Part shown: piece after piece, positions 1 to 7,550 of the stretch
Position numbering within the stretch: the first letter of the stretch is position 1
Layout: the number at the start of each line of letters is the position of its first letter
Assembly (NCBI RefSeq): GCF_003217215.1
Contig: NZ_QJTD01000002.1
Location: 694,654 to 758,653 of the forward strand
DNA from: Winogradskyella epiphytica
GTDB lineage: Bacteria; Bacteroidota; Bacteroidia; Flavobacteriales; Flavobacteriaceae
Direction of reading: 5' to 3'
DNA length: 64,000 nt
The notes under the pieces: model-generated
Databases searched by the model: none
Told to the model about the DNA's origin: nothing
What the model saw: only the letters and a program-made list of their open reading frames with translations
Program-made: the position numbers and the translations under genes

Positions 1-603
1 AAATTGAAGTCAGGAAAGGAAAAATTTAAATATGTCTATGTTGAGAATGACGGAACAGTGCGTGAATTAAATAAAGACGAAATTGAATATTTGCAAACGG
101 AATTTGAGCCAACAGATGGAGCACGACCTTACGTCAAGAATAGTTATAATCAACTAACACCTAACAAAAAGATTTTAGGTTTCCTTCATCGAAGCAAAGT
201 TCTAAAAGAAATGGAAATAATAAATACTGATTTGAGGTATACAGAAATGCGATTCCCAATTGGTATTTATGAATCAAATATAGCCATAGAATTACCTGTC
301 GGAAGTTATAGCATTAAAGTACTTGGAGGCTGGAGTGTTTCTGTCGGTGATTTTTCAATCCAATTTAGGAACAAAGAAAATGGTAAAACTATAACGCCAA
401 GACTTACGAAATGGAAATTCCAATCATATGAGTTTGGGGAAAGGGCAAAAAAAATAATGACCCTTGACAACGCAGAACGTGGAATCTATTATATTGAATT
501 CAAAAATCAAAAGAAATTGAAAGTAAAACATTCGAATTTGTTTATCACTCGATTATTTAAACAAGAATTACCAAATGAAAAACTAAAAATTTGGATAGGA
601 TGA
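1..603 (+). CDS. Hypothetical protein, probably 5' partial
   Basis: The frame is open to the first base of the window; the first possible start is a TTG at 4, so the true start may lie upstream. The protein (about 199 residues visible) has no signal peptide or membrane segment. It is rich in Lys, Glu and aromatic residues with alternating beta-like stretches in its second half. I do not recognise a family. Its stop overlaps the start of the next gene (ATGA), so the two are very likely co-transcribed and perhaps act together. Confidence 0.6.
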   Translation, partial: KLKSGKEKFKYVYVENDGTVRELNKDEIEYLQTEFEPTDGARPYVKNSYNQLTPNKKILGFLHRSKVLKEMEIINTDLRYTEMRFPIGIYESNIAIELPVGSYSIKVLGGWSVSVGDFSIQFRNKENGKTITPRLTKWKFQSYEFGERAKKIMTLDNAERGIYYIEFKNQKKLKVKHSNLFITRLFKQELPNEKLKIWIG

Positions 604-1286
604 AAAAAAATAATGATGAATGGGTTGAGCAAATTATTAGAATCAAAGAGGAACAAGATTCCACAAATTTCGACGAAACGCAACGGATTCGAAATAAAGA
701 AAATGAGTATATAACTATGGAATTAAGAAAAGCTGGGTTTAAAGTTTCTAGCCTATTCGATTTAATTAATTTTAATCAAACCAATTACCACTACATAGAA
801 CGCTTACTTGAAATTTTGGTATCTGATCGGTTAAGCGACACTTGGATAAAAAGCGGAATTATAAGAGCGATTACGGTTAAAAACGCCAAAGGAATTTCCG
901 AAAAAATATTACTAGAATATTATAGTAGGTTAAAACCCAAACTAGAAAAAGATTCTATTGGTTGGAGCATTGGCAATTGGTTTGAGTGCTTCTATTCTGA
1001 CACCTACTTTGGCCAAATAAGTACAATTTCAAAAAATAAAAGTAATGGAGTGTCAAGACAGATGTTCGTTATGGCTCTTGGAAAAACAAAAAAATACTAT
1101 TCTGAAGCAGAAAAACTATTGCTAGACTTAACACATGACGATGAAGTTGCTCTACACGCAATCAGTGCTCTTGGAAAATTAAAGTCAAAAAAATCTATAG
1201 ATCGTTTAACTGAATTAACAAGCGCTAAAAACAGTAGGCTAAAAAAAGAAGCTAAAAAATCGCTAAAAAAAATCGTAAAGGAATAA
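600..1286 (+). CDS. Hypothetical protein with a C-terminal HEAT-like segment
   Basis: The protein has 228 residues. I chose the ATG at 600, which overlaps the stop of the previous gene, over an in-frame TTG nine bases upstream. The last 50 residues form helical pairs of HEAT-repeat type (a segment around DDEVALHAISALGKL followed by KSIDRLTELT), ending in a strongly basic Lys-rich tail. The N-terminal two thirds is helical, charged and unrecognised. A role in protein-protein contact is inferred only from the HEAT-like part. It is followed by a spacer with a degenerate repeat shared with 41.5 kb. Confidence 0.65.
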   Translation: MKKNNDEWVEQIIRIKEEQDSTNFDETQRIRNKENEYITMELRKAGFKVSSLFDLINFNQTNYHYIERLLEILVSDRLSDTWIKSGIIRAITVKNAKGISEKILLEYYSRLKPKLEKDSIGWSIGNWFECFYSDTYFGQISTISKNKSNGVSRQMFVMALGKTKKYYSEAEKLLLDLTHDDEVALHAISALGKLKSKKSIDRLTELTSAKNSRLKKEAKKSLKKIVKE

Positions 1287-1315
1287 TGCCTCAATCCACC
1301 TAGATTAATCAATTG

Positions 1316-1396
1316 CTTATTTTAGCTAACCTCCCCTCTTAACTAAGCCATTCACGAGCGGAGCGAACGGGTATCGCAAACATTCACAAAACCAAT
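1316..1396. repeat. Degenerate dispersed repeat (copy 1)
   Basis: This intergenic segment shares several blocks, in the same order, with 41544-41619. Both have CTTATTTT followed by a GCTAAC/GCTTAAC block. Both have CGAGCGGAGCGAAC (1355-1368) or CGAGCGCAGCGAAC (41574-41587). Both then have CAAAC-AT-CACAA. The last part resembles the right end of the palindromic elements at 43-44 kb. It follows the two unknown genes at the window start. Confidence 0.45.
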
Positions 1397-1484
1397 AAAT
1401 ACAAATTCCTGAAAGAGAATTAAAATGATACACAGACAGACCATCGCTCTATAACTAATAAGAATTAATTAAAGTACAACCAAC

Positions 1485-2159
1485 ATGTTAACCAAAACCG
1501 AAAAACAATTCAGCATACTATTCGTCATTATTGTACTAGTAGAACTATATACTGGCAGTTCAGATACACTGCGAAATTGGCATTATTTTGCCAAACCTGC
1601 TATTGTAATCAGTCTTATTATTTTTTACTTAAAAGCAGCAGCATCTATACCAAAACGTATAAAAACTTTAACGGTACTAGGTTTGTTATTCTCTGTTATG
1701 GGAGACACCTTATTGATGTTTGTAGATAAGTCAGAACACTACTTCACCTTTGGACTAATCGCTTTTCTAACAGCACATATCATGTATATTCTGGCATTTT
1801 TAAAACACAGGAATAAACAACGTTCTGTTTTAGGCATATTGGCTATACTGCTGCTATATGCCTTAGCTATATTTTATTTTCTAATCGATCATTTAGGAAC
1901 CATGCTTATACCTGTAATTCTGTATATGTTGGTAATTTTATTCATGGCTACAACAGCCTATTTAAGAAAAGGAACTATCTCGCTAATCAGTTACCAACTT
2001 GTTTTTTTAGGCGCATTATTTTTTGTTGTATCGGACAGTATTTTAGCCTTAAATAAGTTTTATCAGCCTATCCCCTTTTCGGACTATAGCATCATGATTA
2101 CTTATGCTTTAGCTCAATATTTAATTGTAATAGGAATTTTAAAACTGAAGTTAGATTGA
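1485..2159 (+). CDS. YhhN/TMEM86-family membrane protein (lysoplasmalogenase-like)
   Basis: The protein has 224 residues and about seven or eight hydrophobic segments covering nearly its whole length. The pattern, with an acidic motif in GDTLLMF and a second Asp in SDSILALNKF, is that of the YhhN family. Eukaryotic relatives (TMEM86) hydrolyse the vinyl-ether bond of lysoplasmalogens; whether bacterial members do so is not shown by the sequence. It stands alone, in a convergent arrangement with the NADH dehydrogenase gene and with a hexanucleotide repeat between them. Confidence 0.8.
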   Translation: MLTKTEKQFSILFVIIVLVELYTGSSDTLRNWHYFAKPAIVISLIIFYLKAAASIPKRIKTLTVLGLLFSVMGDTLLMFVDKSEHYFTFGLIAFLTAHIMYILAFLKHRNKQRSVLGILAILLLYALAIFYFLIDHLGTMLIPVILYMLVILFMATTAYLRKGTISLISYQLVFLGALFFVVSDSILALNKFYQPIPFSDYSIMITYALAQYLIVIGILKLKLD

Positions 2160-2254
2160 TTGTTGTTTCCCCTTTTCCATCTTCCCGAAGAAAGAAAACT
2201 TTCTCACTCAGTCTTACCTTTTTTTAGACCGAAGTCATAAGTCACTTTTTTAAC

Positions 2255-2314
2255 TTCTATTTCAACTTCAATTTCAAGTTCAATTTCAATTTCAGTTTCA
2301 ATTTCAATTTCAAT
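2255..2314. repeat. Tandem hexanucleotide array (TTCAAT)10
   Basis: Ten consecutive six-base units run without a gap. Six units are exactly TTCAAT, the other four differ by one base (TTCTAT, TTCAAC, TTCAAG, TTCAGT). The array ends five bases before the stop codon of the minus-strand NADH dehydrogenase gene, so it lies in the 3' untranslated part of both convergent transcripts. It is non-coding in this arrangement. Confidence 0.9.
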
Positions 2315-2319
2315 GGTAA

Positions 2320-3591
2320 CTACTTCTTAAAAGGTCTAATAATAAGTCGGGCTGCCTTATCAAAATTGATATAATTGTAAGTCCAATTAAATAATATAAT
2401 CACCCTATTTCTAAATCCAACTAAAGACATTAAGTGAACAAACATCCAAATGAACCAAGCGAAAAATCCACTAAACTTATAATGCTTTAAATCTACAACG
2501 GCTTTATTTCGACCAATTGTAGCCATAGAGCCTTTATCCCTATAAACAAACGGCTTTAATGGTTTATTATCTATTAATCGCAATAGATTTTCACCCAATA
2601 ATTTACCTTGCTGAATAGCCGGTTGTGCCACTTGTGGATGTCCTTTAGGATAGGCATCTGTAGACATTAGTGCAACATCACCAATAGCAAAAATATTGCT
2701 ATATTCTTCAACTTGATTGAATTGATTCACCTTGTACCGATTGCCCCTTTCTACTAAAGCTTCTGCTTTTAAACCTTGAACTGGTGCTCCTGTAACACCC
2801 GCTGCCCAAATTAAAGTTTCAGACTCCATTATTAAATCTGAATCTGTCGTAACCGTTGACCCGTCATAATGTTTTACAATGGTGTTACAATAGACTTTCA
2901 CGCCTAACTTCTTTAAAAATTTCTCAGCTTTTTTTGAAGCATGGGCGCTCATAGGAGGTAAAACGCGATCTGATCCTTCTAATAAATATATATGCATATC
3001 ATCAGGGTTTAAATCATGATAATCCCTAGGTAAAATATTATTTTTCAGCTCTGCAATAGCTCCTGCGAGCTCTACACCTGTTGGACCAGCGCCAACAATT
3101 ACAAAATTAAGAAAGGCTTTTCGTTCCTCTTCGGTGTCTGCTATAGCTGCTTTCTCAAAATTCTGTAATATAAGGCTACGAATATTTAAAGCTTGTGGTA
3201 CCGTCTTCATTGGCATACTGAAGTTTTTGATAGCCTTATTTCCGAAATAATTGGTTTTCGTTCCCGTAGCCATTATCAAATAATCATAACTTAAATGACC
3301 AATGCTTGTGATAATTTTATTTTGTTCTGGTAGAATCTGTTCAACCTCAGTTAATCTAAAAAATGTCGTTTTATGCTTCTTTATAATCTTACGTAAAGGG
3401 TAAGCGATAGAGTCTGGCTCCAAACCCGAACTCGACACTTGATATAATAAAGGTTGAAATGTATGATAATTATGCTTGTCTATTAATACGACTTGCAAGT
3501 TTTTATTCGCTAAAGATTTCACTAAATTAATACCAGCAAAACCTCCTCCTATAATGACAACTCTGGGTAAGTTTGTCTGCGGAATATTCAT
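2320..3591 (-). CDS. ndh: Type II NADH dehydrogenase (NAD(P)/FAD-dependent oxidoreductase)
   Basis: The protein has 423 residues, the usual NDH-2 length. An N-terminal FAD-binding Rossmann motif GGGFAG lies at residues 15-20 and a second dinucleotide motif VGAGPTGVELAG lies mid-protein. The GDVA motif that contacts FAD is in the C-terminal half. A hydrophobic stretch near the C-terminus (FAWFIWMFVHLMSLVGF) fits the monotopic membrane anchor of this family. It would transfer electrons from NADH to menaquinone without pumping ions. A promoter -7 element lies 26 bases upstream at 3617-3624. Confidence 0.9.
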   Translation of the reverse strand: MNIPQTNLPRVVIIGGGFAGINLVKSLANKNLQVVLIDKHNYHTFQPLLYQVSSSGLEPDSIAYPLRKIIKKHKTTFFRLTEVEQILPEQNKIITSIGHLSYDYLIMATGTKTNYFGNKAIKNFSMPMKTVPQALNIRSLILQNFEKAAIADTEEERKAFLNFVIVGAGPTGVELAGAIAELKNNILPRDYHDLNPDDMHIYLLEGSDRVLPPMSAHASKKAEKFLKKLGVKVYCNTIVKHYDGSTVTTDSDLIMESETLIWAAGVTGAPVQGLKAEALVERGNRYKVNQFNQVEEYSNIFAIGDVALMSTDAYPKGHPQVAQPAIQQGKLLGENLLRLIDNKPLKPFVYRDKGSMATIGRNKAVVDLKHYKFSGFFAWFIWMFVHLMSLVGFRNRVIILFNWTYNYINFDKAARLIIRPFKK

Positions 3592-3616
3592 TAAATGTAG
3601 ATTGATGTTAGGCCCA

Positions 3617-3624
3617 CAAAAGTA
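3617..3624 (-). promoter_or_regulatory. Promoter -7 element for ndh
   Basis: On the minus strand this reads TACTTTTG, a full match to the Bacteroidetes -7 consensus TAnnTTTG, 26 bases before the ATG of the NADH dehydrogenase gene. Confidence 0.6.
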
Positions 3625-3667
3625 GGGATTCTGAAAACAAAAATCCTACTTTAAAACAATAGTTGAA

Positions 3668-3675
3668 TAAATTTG
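3668..3675 (+). promoter_or_regulatory. Promoter -7 element for the sigma factor gene
   Basis: TAAATTTG matches the Bacteroidetes -7 consensus. It lies about 50 bases upstream of the TTG start of the sigma factor gene. Confidence 0.45.
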
Positions 3676-3726
3676 TAACAAATTAGAAACTCTAACTACT
3701 AATTAGACAACCAACCTATTTACCAA

Positions 3727-4221
3727 TTGAACAAAGAACTAGAACATAGTTTTGTAGAACAGTTGCAAAAGCATCAAAACATTGTACATAAGGTATGTCG
3801 ATTATATACCAACAATGCAGATGCTCATAACGATTTGTTTCAGGAAATAACCATACAGCTCTGGCGAGCCTACCCTAAATTTAGAGGAGATGCTAAGTTT
3901 AGTACGTGGATGTACAGAGTAGGATTAAATACGGCCATTACCTTATATCGAAAATCAAAACGACGGATTAATACCCAAGCTTTTGATACGGTACAATTTA
4001 AGATTAAAGCAGAAGACTATGACGATACCGAAGAACAACAACTTAAACTGTTATACCAAGCAGTACATCAGCTAAACGATATTGAAAAAGCCTTAGTTTT
4101 CTTGTATTTAGAAGACAAAGACTATAGGGAAATAAGCGCGACTTTGGGTATTACTGAAGTGAATGCACGAGTAAAAATGAATCGTGTAAAGAAAAAATTA
4201 AAAACCATACTAAATCCGTAA
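3727..4221 (+). CDS. ECF-type RNA polymerase sigma factor
   Basis: The protein has 164 residues, typical of group 4 (ECF) sigma factors. Region 2 is visible as HDLFQEITIQLWRAYPKF followed by KFSTWMYRVGLNTAI; region 4 as LEDKDYREISATLGITEVNARVKMNRVKKKLK, a helix-turn-helix. The start is a TTG; no in-frame ATG exists near it and the family N-terminus is preserved from this codon. The membrane-protein gene begins four bases after the stop and probably encodes a partner, so the pair looks like a sigma factor and its regulator. Confidence 0.9.
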   Translation: MNKELEHSFVEQLQKHQNIVHKVCRLYTNNADAHNDLFQEITIQLWRAYPKFRGDAKFSTWMYRVGLNTAITLYRKSKRRINTQAFDTVQFKIKAEDYDDTEEQQLKLLYQAVHQLNDIEKALVFLYLEDKDYREISATLGITEVNARVKMNRVKKKLKTILNP

Positions 4222-4225
4222 TATT

Positions 4226-4858
4226 ATGGATGAATTAGAATTATTAAAGAAAGATTGGAAAAAGGCGACGACAGAATATAAAAATTATTCAGACGCTGAT
4301 ATTTATCCAATGCTACATAAGAAGTCCTCATCGATTGTAAGAACCTTGTATTATATAAGTCTTGCCGAATTAGGTTTTTGGATATTAATAAGTACCCTGC
4401 CGTATTTATTTAAATCGAAATTTAATGAGCAAATGGCCGAGAGCTATAAGGATCCATGGTTCACTACGCTTTCTGTATTAAGTTTCGTTATCATTTTTGT
4501 TTTTGTGTACTTATTATATGCTTCTCACAAAGCTATTTCAGTAACAGATAACGCAAAAAAACTAATGGAAAAAATCTTAAGAACTCGAAAGGTAATTAAG
4601 TATTACGTCATCTATAATTTAGTTATGATTTTTATTTCCATTCCTTTTTCATTATACCTAGAATATAATCAGAATATGGTATTCCATGACCAAATAGATG
4701 CTTTTAATACGAAGCAAATGTTTGTCTTATATGCTTCCGTAACCTTGCTAACTGGTGTATGTTTATTACTCTTCTGGTTGTTCTATAAACTTCTATATGG
4801 AATTCTCTTAAAGCGTTTAAACAGAAATTATAACGAACTAAAGAAACTTGAGGTTTGA
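4226..4858 (+). CDS. Membrane protein, candidate regulator of the adjacent sigma factor
   Basis: The protein has 210 residues. An N-terminal cytoplasmic stretch of about 45 residues (acidic, KKDWKKATTEY) is followed by four hydrophobic segments and a short basic C-terminus. It does not show the zinc-binding HXXXCXXC motif of classical ZAS anti-sigma factors. Four-base spacing after the ECF sigma gene suggests a functional pair; the anti-sigma role is an inference from position and topology. The 262-base gap that follows holds a possible stem of AGCCAACC with GGTTGGC (about 4932-4974) and no gene. Confidence 0.6.
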   Translation: MDELELLKKDWKKATTEYKNYSDADIYPMLHKKSSSIVRTLYYISLAELGFWILISTLPYLFKSKFNEQMAESYKDPWFTTLSVLSFVIIFVFVYLLYASHKAISVTDNAKKLMEKILRTRKVIKYYVIYNLVMIFISIPFSLYLEYNQNMVFHDQIDAFNTKQMFVLYASVTLLTGVCLLLFWLFYKLLYGILLKRLNRNYNELKKLEV

Positions 4859-5120
4859 AAGTTGGAAGTTTTGAGAAATGTAAAATTTTTGAAACTGAAA
4901 ATTATTTTTTATTCTAAATAATATGATGAGAAGCCAACCGTTTTTATGCGTTTAATGTATGGTGAGGTTGGCACAGCTTAAAAAAAGCTTAGCATTGACA
5001 GTTCCTTTAAGTGCTAGTAAAAATTAATTCCGAAAATACATAAGTCTGATATTGAGTTTAACAACTAAACAACAAACGTCTAAACTCTAACAACAAACGA
5101 CTAACAACTAAAAAATCAAC

Positions 5121-5921
5121 CTACATCTCACGTAACTCTCTATTCAAACGCTCTTTTTCTTCAATTTCCTCTTGCGGAATTACCTTTAAGAATGAAGGAT
5201 GTTGCTCAATAGCATATTCTATTTTTTCAACTATGCTGTCAATAGATTCGTTTTCGTAATCGATTTCTAAAGGCTCTTTAATTTCAAAAGTTTGAAAAAT
5301 GTTTTTCTTTTTAACTCTAAGACCTTTTTTATCGAACGAACGTCTGAATCCATCAATTACAATAGGAACAACAACAGGTTTATAAGTTTTTATAATATGA
5401 GCTGTTCCTTTTCTAATTGGCTTAAACGGCGTTGTAGTTCCCTGTGGAAAAGTAATTACCCAACCATCATTTAATGCGGTCTTAATCATGGTAATATCAC
5501 TCATTTTCACTTGTCTATTAACGTCCTTTCCTTTTGCTCGCCATGTACGCTCAATACTAATGGAGCCTGTATATGCAAATATTTTAGGAAGTAAACCAGA
5601 TTTCATCGTTTCCTTTGCGGCCACATAATAGAGATTCAACTTCGGATTCCATAAATAACCAACGTTTTTGATGTTATCCAATCGCCCACTTAAACTGGCA
5701 TTAAACACATGAAACATCGCAATCACATCAGCGAAATAGGTCTGGTGATTGGAAATAAATAAGACGTTAGTATCAGGAAGATTCTTTATAATTTCAGAGC
5801 CTTCAATCTGTAATTCGTTAAAACCTCTAAATCGTCTGTGTGTAAACACACCTAACAATCTAATCAACCATTTTTTAACCCAAAGTATATGTCCGAAAGG
5901 ATTCTTTTTGAATAATCCCAT
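5121..5921 (-). CDS. 1-acylglycerol-3-phosphate acyltransferase family protein (divergent PlsC-like)
   Basis: The protein has 266 residues. Block I of the family is present as SNHQTYFAD, but the His-to-Asp spacing is five residues rather than the four of canonical HX4D. Block III reads FPQGTTTPFKPIRKG where most members have FPEGTR. The PVVVPIVIDG segment fits block IV. It probably acylates lysophosphatidate or another glycerolipid at the inner membrane; the altered motifs leave the acceptor open. A -7 element lies upstream at 5946-5953. Confidence 0.75.
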   Translation of the reverse strand: MGLFKKNPFGHILWVKKWLIRLLGVFTHRRFRGFNELQIEGSEIIKNLPDTNVLFISNHQTYFADVIAMFHVFNASLSGRLDNIKNVGYLWNPKLNLYYVAAKETMKSGLLPKIFAYTGSISIERTWRAKGKDVNRQVKMSDITMIKTALNDGWVITFPQGTTTPFKPIRKGTAHIIKTYKPVVVPIVIDGFRRSFDKKGLRVKKKNIFQTFEIKEPLEIDYENESIDSIVEKIEYAIEQHPSFLKVIPQEEIEEKERLNRELREM

Positions 5922-5945
5922 AGTATTTTCAATTTTTTGTAACTA

Positions 5946-5953
5946 CAAATGTA
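5946..5953 (-). promoter_or_regulatory. Promoter -7 element for the acyltransferase gene
   Basis: On the minus strand this reads TACATTTG, matching TAnnTTTG, 25 bases before the acyltransferase ATG and inside the short gap after the NUDIX gene. Confidence 0.55.
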
Positions 5954-5967
5954 ATAAATTAGAAATG

Positions 5968-6612
5968 CTATAAAACCTGTTTTAGCAAGTCTTTTATCTC
6001 ACCGAGCATCATTGCGGTGGCTCCCCAAACAATATGTCCATTAAATTTAAATGCGGGAACCTCTAGTTCTTTACCCAAAGATGTTGGCACAGTTGTGTTT
6101 AAAGTGCTACCCTCACTTAAAAAATCCGTCAATTTTACTTCTATTATAGCTTCAACCTCTTCGTCTTGTTTTGTAAAAATTAAATACTCTTTAGAAATCC
6201 CTATATAAGGATGTACAACAAAATTACTAGGTGGAATATACAATGGCGACATCGGTTTTAAAACTTCAATATGCGCTCTAGACACTCCAATTTCTTCTTC
6301 TGTTTCCCTAATCGCCGTTTGCATTAAGTCGCCTCCATCCTCCTCTTCATACTTTCCTCCCGGAAATCCAACCTGTGCCGAGTGCACGCCTTTATACGTT
6401 TTACGCAGAATTAAAACCAAGTAAGTTTCATCGTCGGTATTGGGGTAAAATAAAGCCATAACTCCTGCTTTTCGAGCCGTTTTAGCTTTCTCTTTCATCT
6501 TTTTAGCAAGTTCTAACCTGTAAGGTGGAGACATTTTTGCGTGAGACTCTTCGCCAAAGAGCTCAAGATGTTTTATTTTTACTACCGATTCTAAAAACGT
6601 ATTAAAAAGCAT
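5968..6612 (-). CDS. NUDIX hydrolase, probable CoA pyrophosphatase
   Basis: The protein has 214 residues. The NUDIX box is intact around FPGGKYEEEDGG followed by RETEEEIG, and the preceding RKTYKGVHSAQVGFPGG matches the CoA pyrophosphatase (NudL/YeaB-like) subgroup signature. The predicted reaction is cleavage of CoA or its derivatives to phosphopantetheine and 3',5'-ADP. The start codon lies two bases from that of the divergent cyclophilin gene, which leaves no room for a conventional promoter between them. Confidence 0.85.
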   Translation of the reverse strand: MLFNTFLESVVKIKHLELFGEESHAKMSPPYRLELAKKMKEKAKTARKAGVMALFYPNTDDETYLVLILRKTYKGVHSAQVGFPGGKYEEEDGGDLMQTAIRETEEEIGVSRAHIEVLKPMSPLYIPPSNFVVHPYIGISKEYLIFTKQDEEVEAIIEVKLTDFLSEGSTLNTTVPTSLGKELEVPAFKFNGHIVWGATAMMLGEIKDLLKQVL

Positions 6613-6614
6613 TT

Positions 6615-7328
6615 ATGAGATTTTTATTAATGTTATTGGTTGCCCTTGGATTTAGCTTAACATTTTTGAATTGTGAAGATAAACAAACTTCAAAAAAAAC
6701 ACAGAATACTGTTATAAAAGATTCAACTGAAATAACAACTAAAACGAAGGCCAAAAAGAAAAACGAACGAAAATACCCAAAACTAACGGATGAAAATGCC
6801 ATGGAATTCTTTTTAGAATACGAAAAAGAGAACCCTGAAGATATGGTGAGAATCACTACCGATTTTGGTGTTATAGATATTAAATTATACGATAAAACTA
6901 AATTCCACAGAGCTAATTTCATTTATCTTACTAAACTGAAATATTTCCATGGTACACAATTTTACAGAGTAGTAAAAGACTTTGTAATACAAGGAGGAAG
7001 TAGTGATGATTATAATATAATGACCAGACGTAAAAATATTGGCCATTACCTATTACCTCCAGATACTAAACGTGGTTACACACATAAAAGAGGTGCCATA
7101 TCCATGCCAAGTAGTGAAATTGAAAACGCTTATAAATTAGCTTCGCCATACCAGTTTTTCATCGTTCAAAGTCCCAATGGCGCAGCATACTTAGATGGTG
7201 ACTATACCGTTTTTGGTGAGGTGATTTCCGGAATGGACGTTGTAGATGAAATAGCTCAAGTTAAAACGGATGACGGCGAATGGCCTCTACAAAATGTATA
7301 CATCAGAAAGATTGAATTGATCGAATAG
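6615..7328 (+). CDS. Peptidyl-prolyl cis-trans isomerase, cyclophilin-type lipoprotein
   Basis: The protein has 237 residues. A lipoprotein signal peptide ends at the lipobox FLNC with Cys20. A charged linker of about 35 residues follows, then a cyclophilin domain from about residue 75 (HRANFIYLTKLKYFHGTQFYRVVKDFVIQGG through QFFIVQ and YTVFGEVISGMDVVDEI). It probably assists periplasmic or outer-membrane protein folding. Its start is nearly back to back with the NUDIX gene; an alternative ATG at codon 6 would also give a working signal peptide. Confidence 0.88.
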   Translation: MRFLLMLLVALGFSLTFLNCEDKQTSKKTQNTVIKDSTEITTKTKAKKKNERKYPKLTDENAMEFFLEYEKENPEDMVRITTDFGVIDIKLYDKTKFHRANFIYLTKLKYFHGTQFYRVVKDFVIQGGSSDDYNIMTRRKNIGHYLLPPDTKRGYTHKRGAISMPSSEIENAYKLASPYQFFIVQSPNGAAYLDGDYTVFGEVISGMDVVDEIAQVKTDDGEWPLQNVYIRKIELIE

Positions 7329-7550
7329 GCTAGTTTTACAAGTCACATGAACCTTTTTTCTACATTAATTTTTAAATTCTTCATTATTAATAGGTCGTAT
7401 TAATTCCCTAGTATATTTATAATAATAAACCGACATGAAATACGAGGAACCCCCTATAAATTATAAAATATTTAAGATTCTTCCATTGCAATTTCAGTAT
7501 CTTGTTTTCTTGATTATTAACTAATTTTAAGACCTTAAAAACCAACACTA

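Noticed and set aside
2255..2314. CRISPR-like array
   Set aside because: The units are six bases and directly adjacent without spacers. This is a microsatellite.
4932..4974. Structured RNA in the gap after the sigma-factor operon
   Set aside because: There is a 7-8 base stem AGCCAACC/GGTTGGC but no promoter or terminator and no recognisable riboswitch or 6S-type pattern.
6602..6922. Antisense frame of 106 codons in the cyclophilin gene
   Set aside because: The sense gene has a lipobox and a full cyclophilin domain, so the antisense frame is a shadow.
7435..7524. Possible 29-residue peptide in the leader of the M3 peptidase gene
   Set aside because: It has an ATG and a stop but no promoter match, no membrane pattern and nothing that distinguishes it from chance in A+T-rich DNA.
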